Assembly (NCBI GenBank): GCA_017860375.1
Contig: JAGDMB010000019.1
Coordinates: 1 to 15,316 of the forward strand
Direction of reading: 5' to 3'
DNA length: 15,316 nt
From: Bacteroidota bacterium
GTDB lineage: Bacteria; Bacteroidota; Bacteroidia; Bacteroidales; UBA10428
Shown here: piece after piece, positions 15,043-15,316 of the stretch
Position numbering within the stretch: position 1 is the first letter of the stretch
Layout: each line of letters starts with the position of its first letter
Program-made: the position numbers and the translations under genes
The notes under the pieces: model-generated
The model's database searches: none
Seen by the model: only the letters and a program-made list of their open reading frames with translations
Told to the model about the DNA's origin: nothing

Positions 15043-15316
15043 ATGAGGAAACTTTTTATATTCCTTCTTCTTCCCTTTTTTGGAATTTTCCTTTCCTGCA
15101 GTCGGGATAACAAAAATGAACTGTACATTCATTCACCTGACAAAAAACTCTCATTTTCACTTGCCCTGACTGAAAAAGGAGAATTGCTTTATTCAGTCAA
15201 AAAATCGGTAGACACTATACAGGAAATAAAGGTGGTTGAAAATTCACCATTGGGTATTGTTTTGTCCGACCAGTCTTTCGTTTCTTCGTTATCCCATCAG
15301 TCAACCGGCCCGGTGG
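15043..15316 (+). CDS. GH97-family glycoside hydrolase lipoprotein, N-terminal part (cut by window edge)
   Basis: The first 91 codons of a lipoprotein, open to the right edge. MRKLFIFLLLPFFGIFLSC gives a lipobox FLSC with Cys19. The mature part reads LYIHSPDKKLSFSLALTEKG and then NSPLGIVLSDQSF. This pattern matches the N-terminal beta-sandwich of GH97 enzymes (SusB type), which begin with 'SPDxxL' and later carry 'PSxLGL'. GH97 members are exo-acting alpha-glucosidases (inverting) or alpha-galactosidases (retaining). The catalytic residues that tell these apart lie beyond the window. It follows GH5 by 148 bases on the same strand with no clear terminator between, so the two may be coexpressed. 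Its role would be to trim imported or surface-released oligosaccharides. Confidence 0.82.
   Translation, partial: MRKLFIFLLLPFFGIFLSCSRDNKNELYIHSPDKKLSFSLALTEKGELLYSVKKSVDTIQEIKVVENSPLGIVLSDQSFVSSLSHQSTGPV

Overview
The window comes from a member of the Bacteroidota. It has a SusC/SusD outer-membrane glycan-uptake pair, several secreted proteins with type IX secretion (T9SS) C-terminal tails of the '(Y/F)PNP' kind, Bacteroidota-type lipoprotein signals, A-rich start contexts instead of strong Shine-Dalgarno sites, and a TAnnTTTG promoter element. T9SS cargo among the glycan genes argues against gut Bacteroides and fits an environmental lineage, for example a Marinilabiliales- or Cytophaga-like organism. 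That placement is inference.

Layout: the left part is on the + strand. It starts with a PKD-containing surface lipoprotein (83-970), probably the glycan-binding end of a locus that begins off the left edge. A hairpin-rich gap with two intrinsic terminators follows. Next is a tight three-gene operon: a Tat-exported TIM-barrel protein (1238-2776), a ten-helix EamA/DMT transporter (2783-3682) and a T9SS-secreted DUF4874/DUF4832 protein with an Fn3 domain (3707-5668).

The middle part is on the - strand and reads right to left: a HAD phosphatase (12536-11934), SusC (11798-8790), SusD (8771-7278) and a second T9SS-secreted TIM-barrel protein related to DUF4832 (7186-5669). The left operon and this operon converge with their stop codons directly abutting at 5668/5669.

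The right part is on the + strand: a multidomain GH5 with Fn3-like, CBM6 and T9SS regions (12918-14894), a perfect 46-bp tandem duplication over its stop codon, a run of heptamer repeats, and the start of a GH97 lipoprotein cut by the right edge (15043-15316).

Together this looks like a polysaccharide utilisation region. T9SS-secreted and lipid-anchored enzymes would cut glycan at the surface or in the periplasm, SusCD would import the oligosaccharides, periplasmic GH97 and Tat-exported enzymes would trim them, and the DMT carrier may move a product across the inner membrane. The most interesting points are three diverged DUF4832-like barrels in one region (candidate uncharacterised glycan-active enzymes) and a shared TTACGAAAG element upstream of both susC and the GH5 gene. 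The substrate cannot be read from this window.
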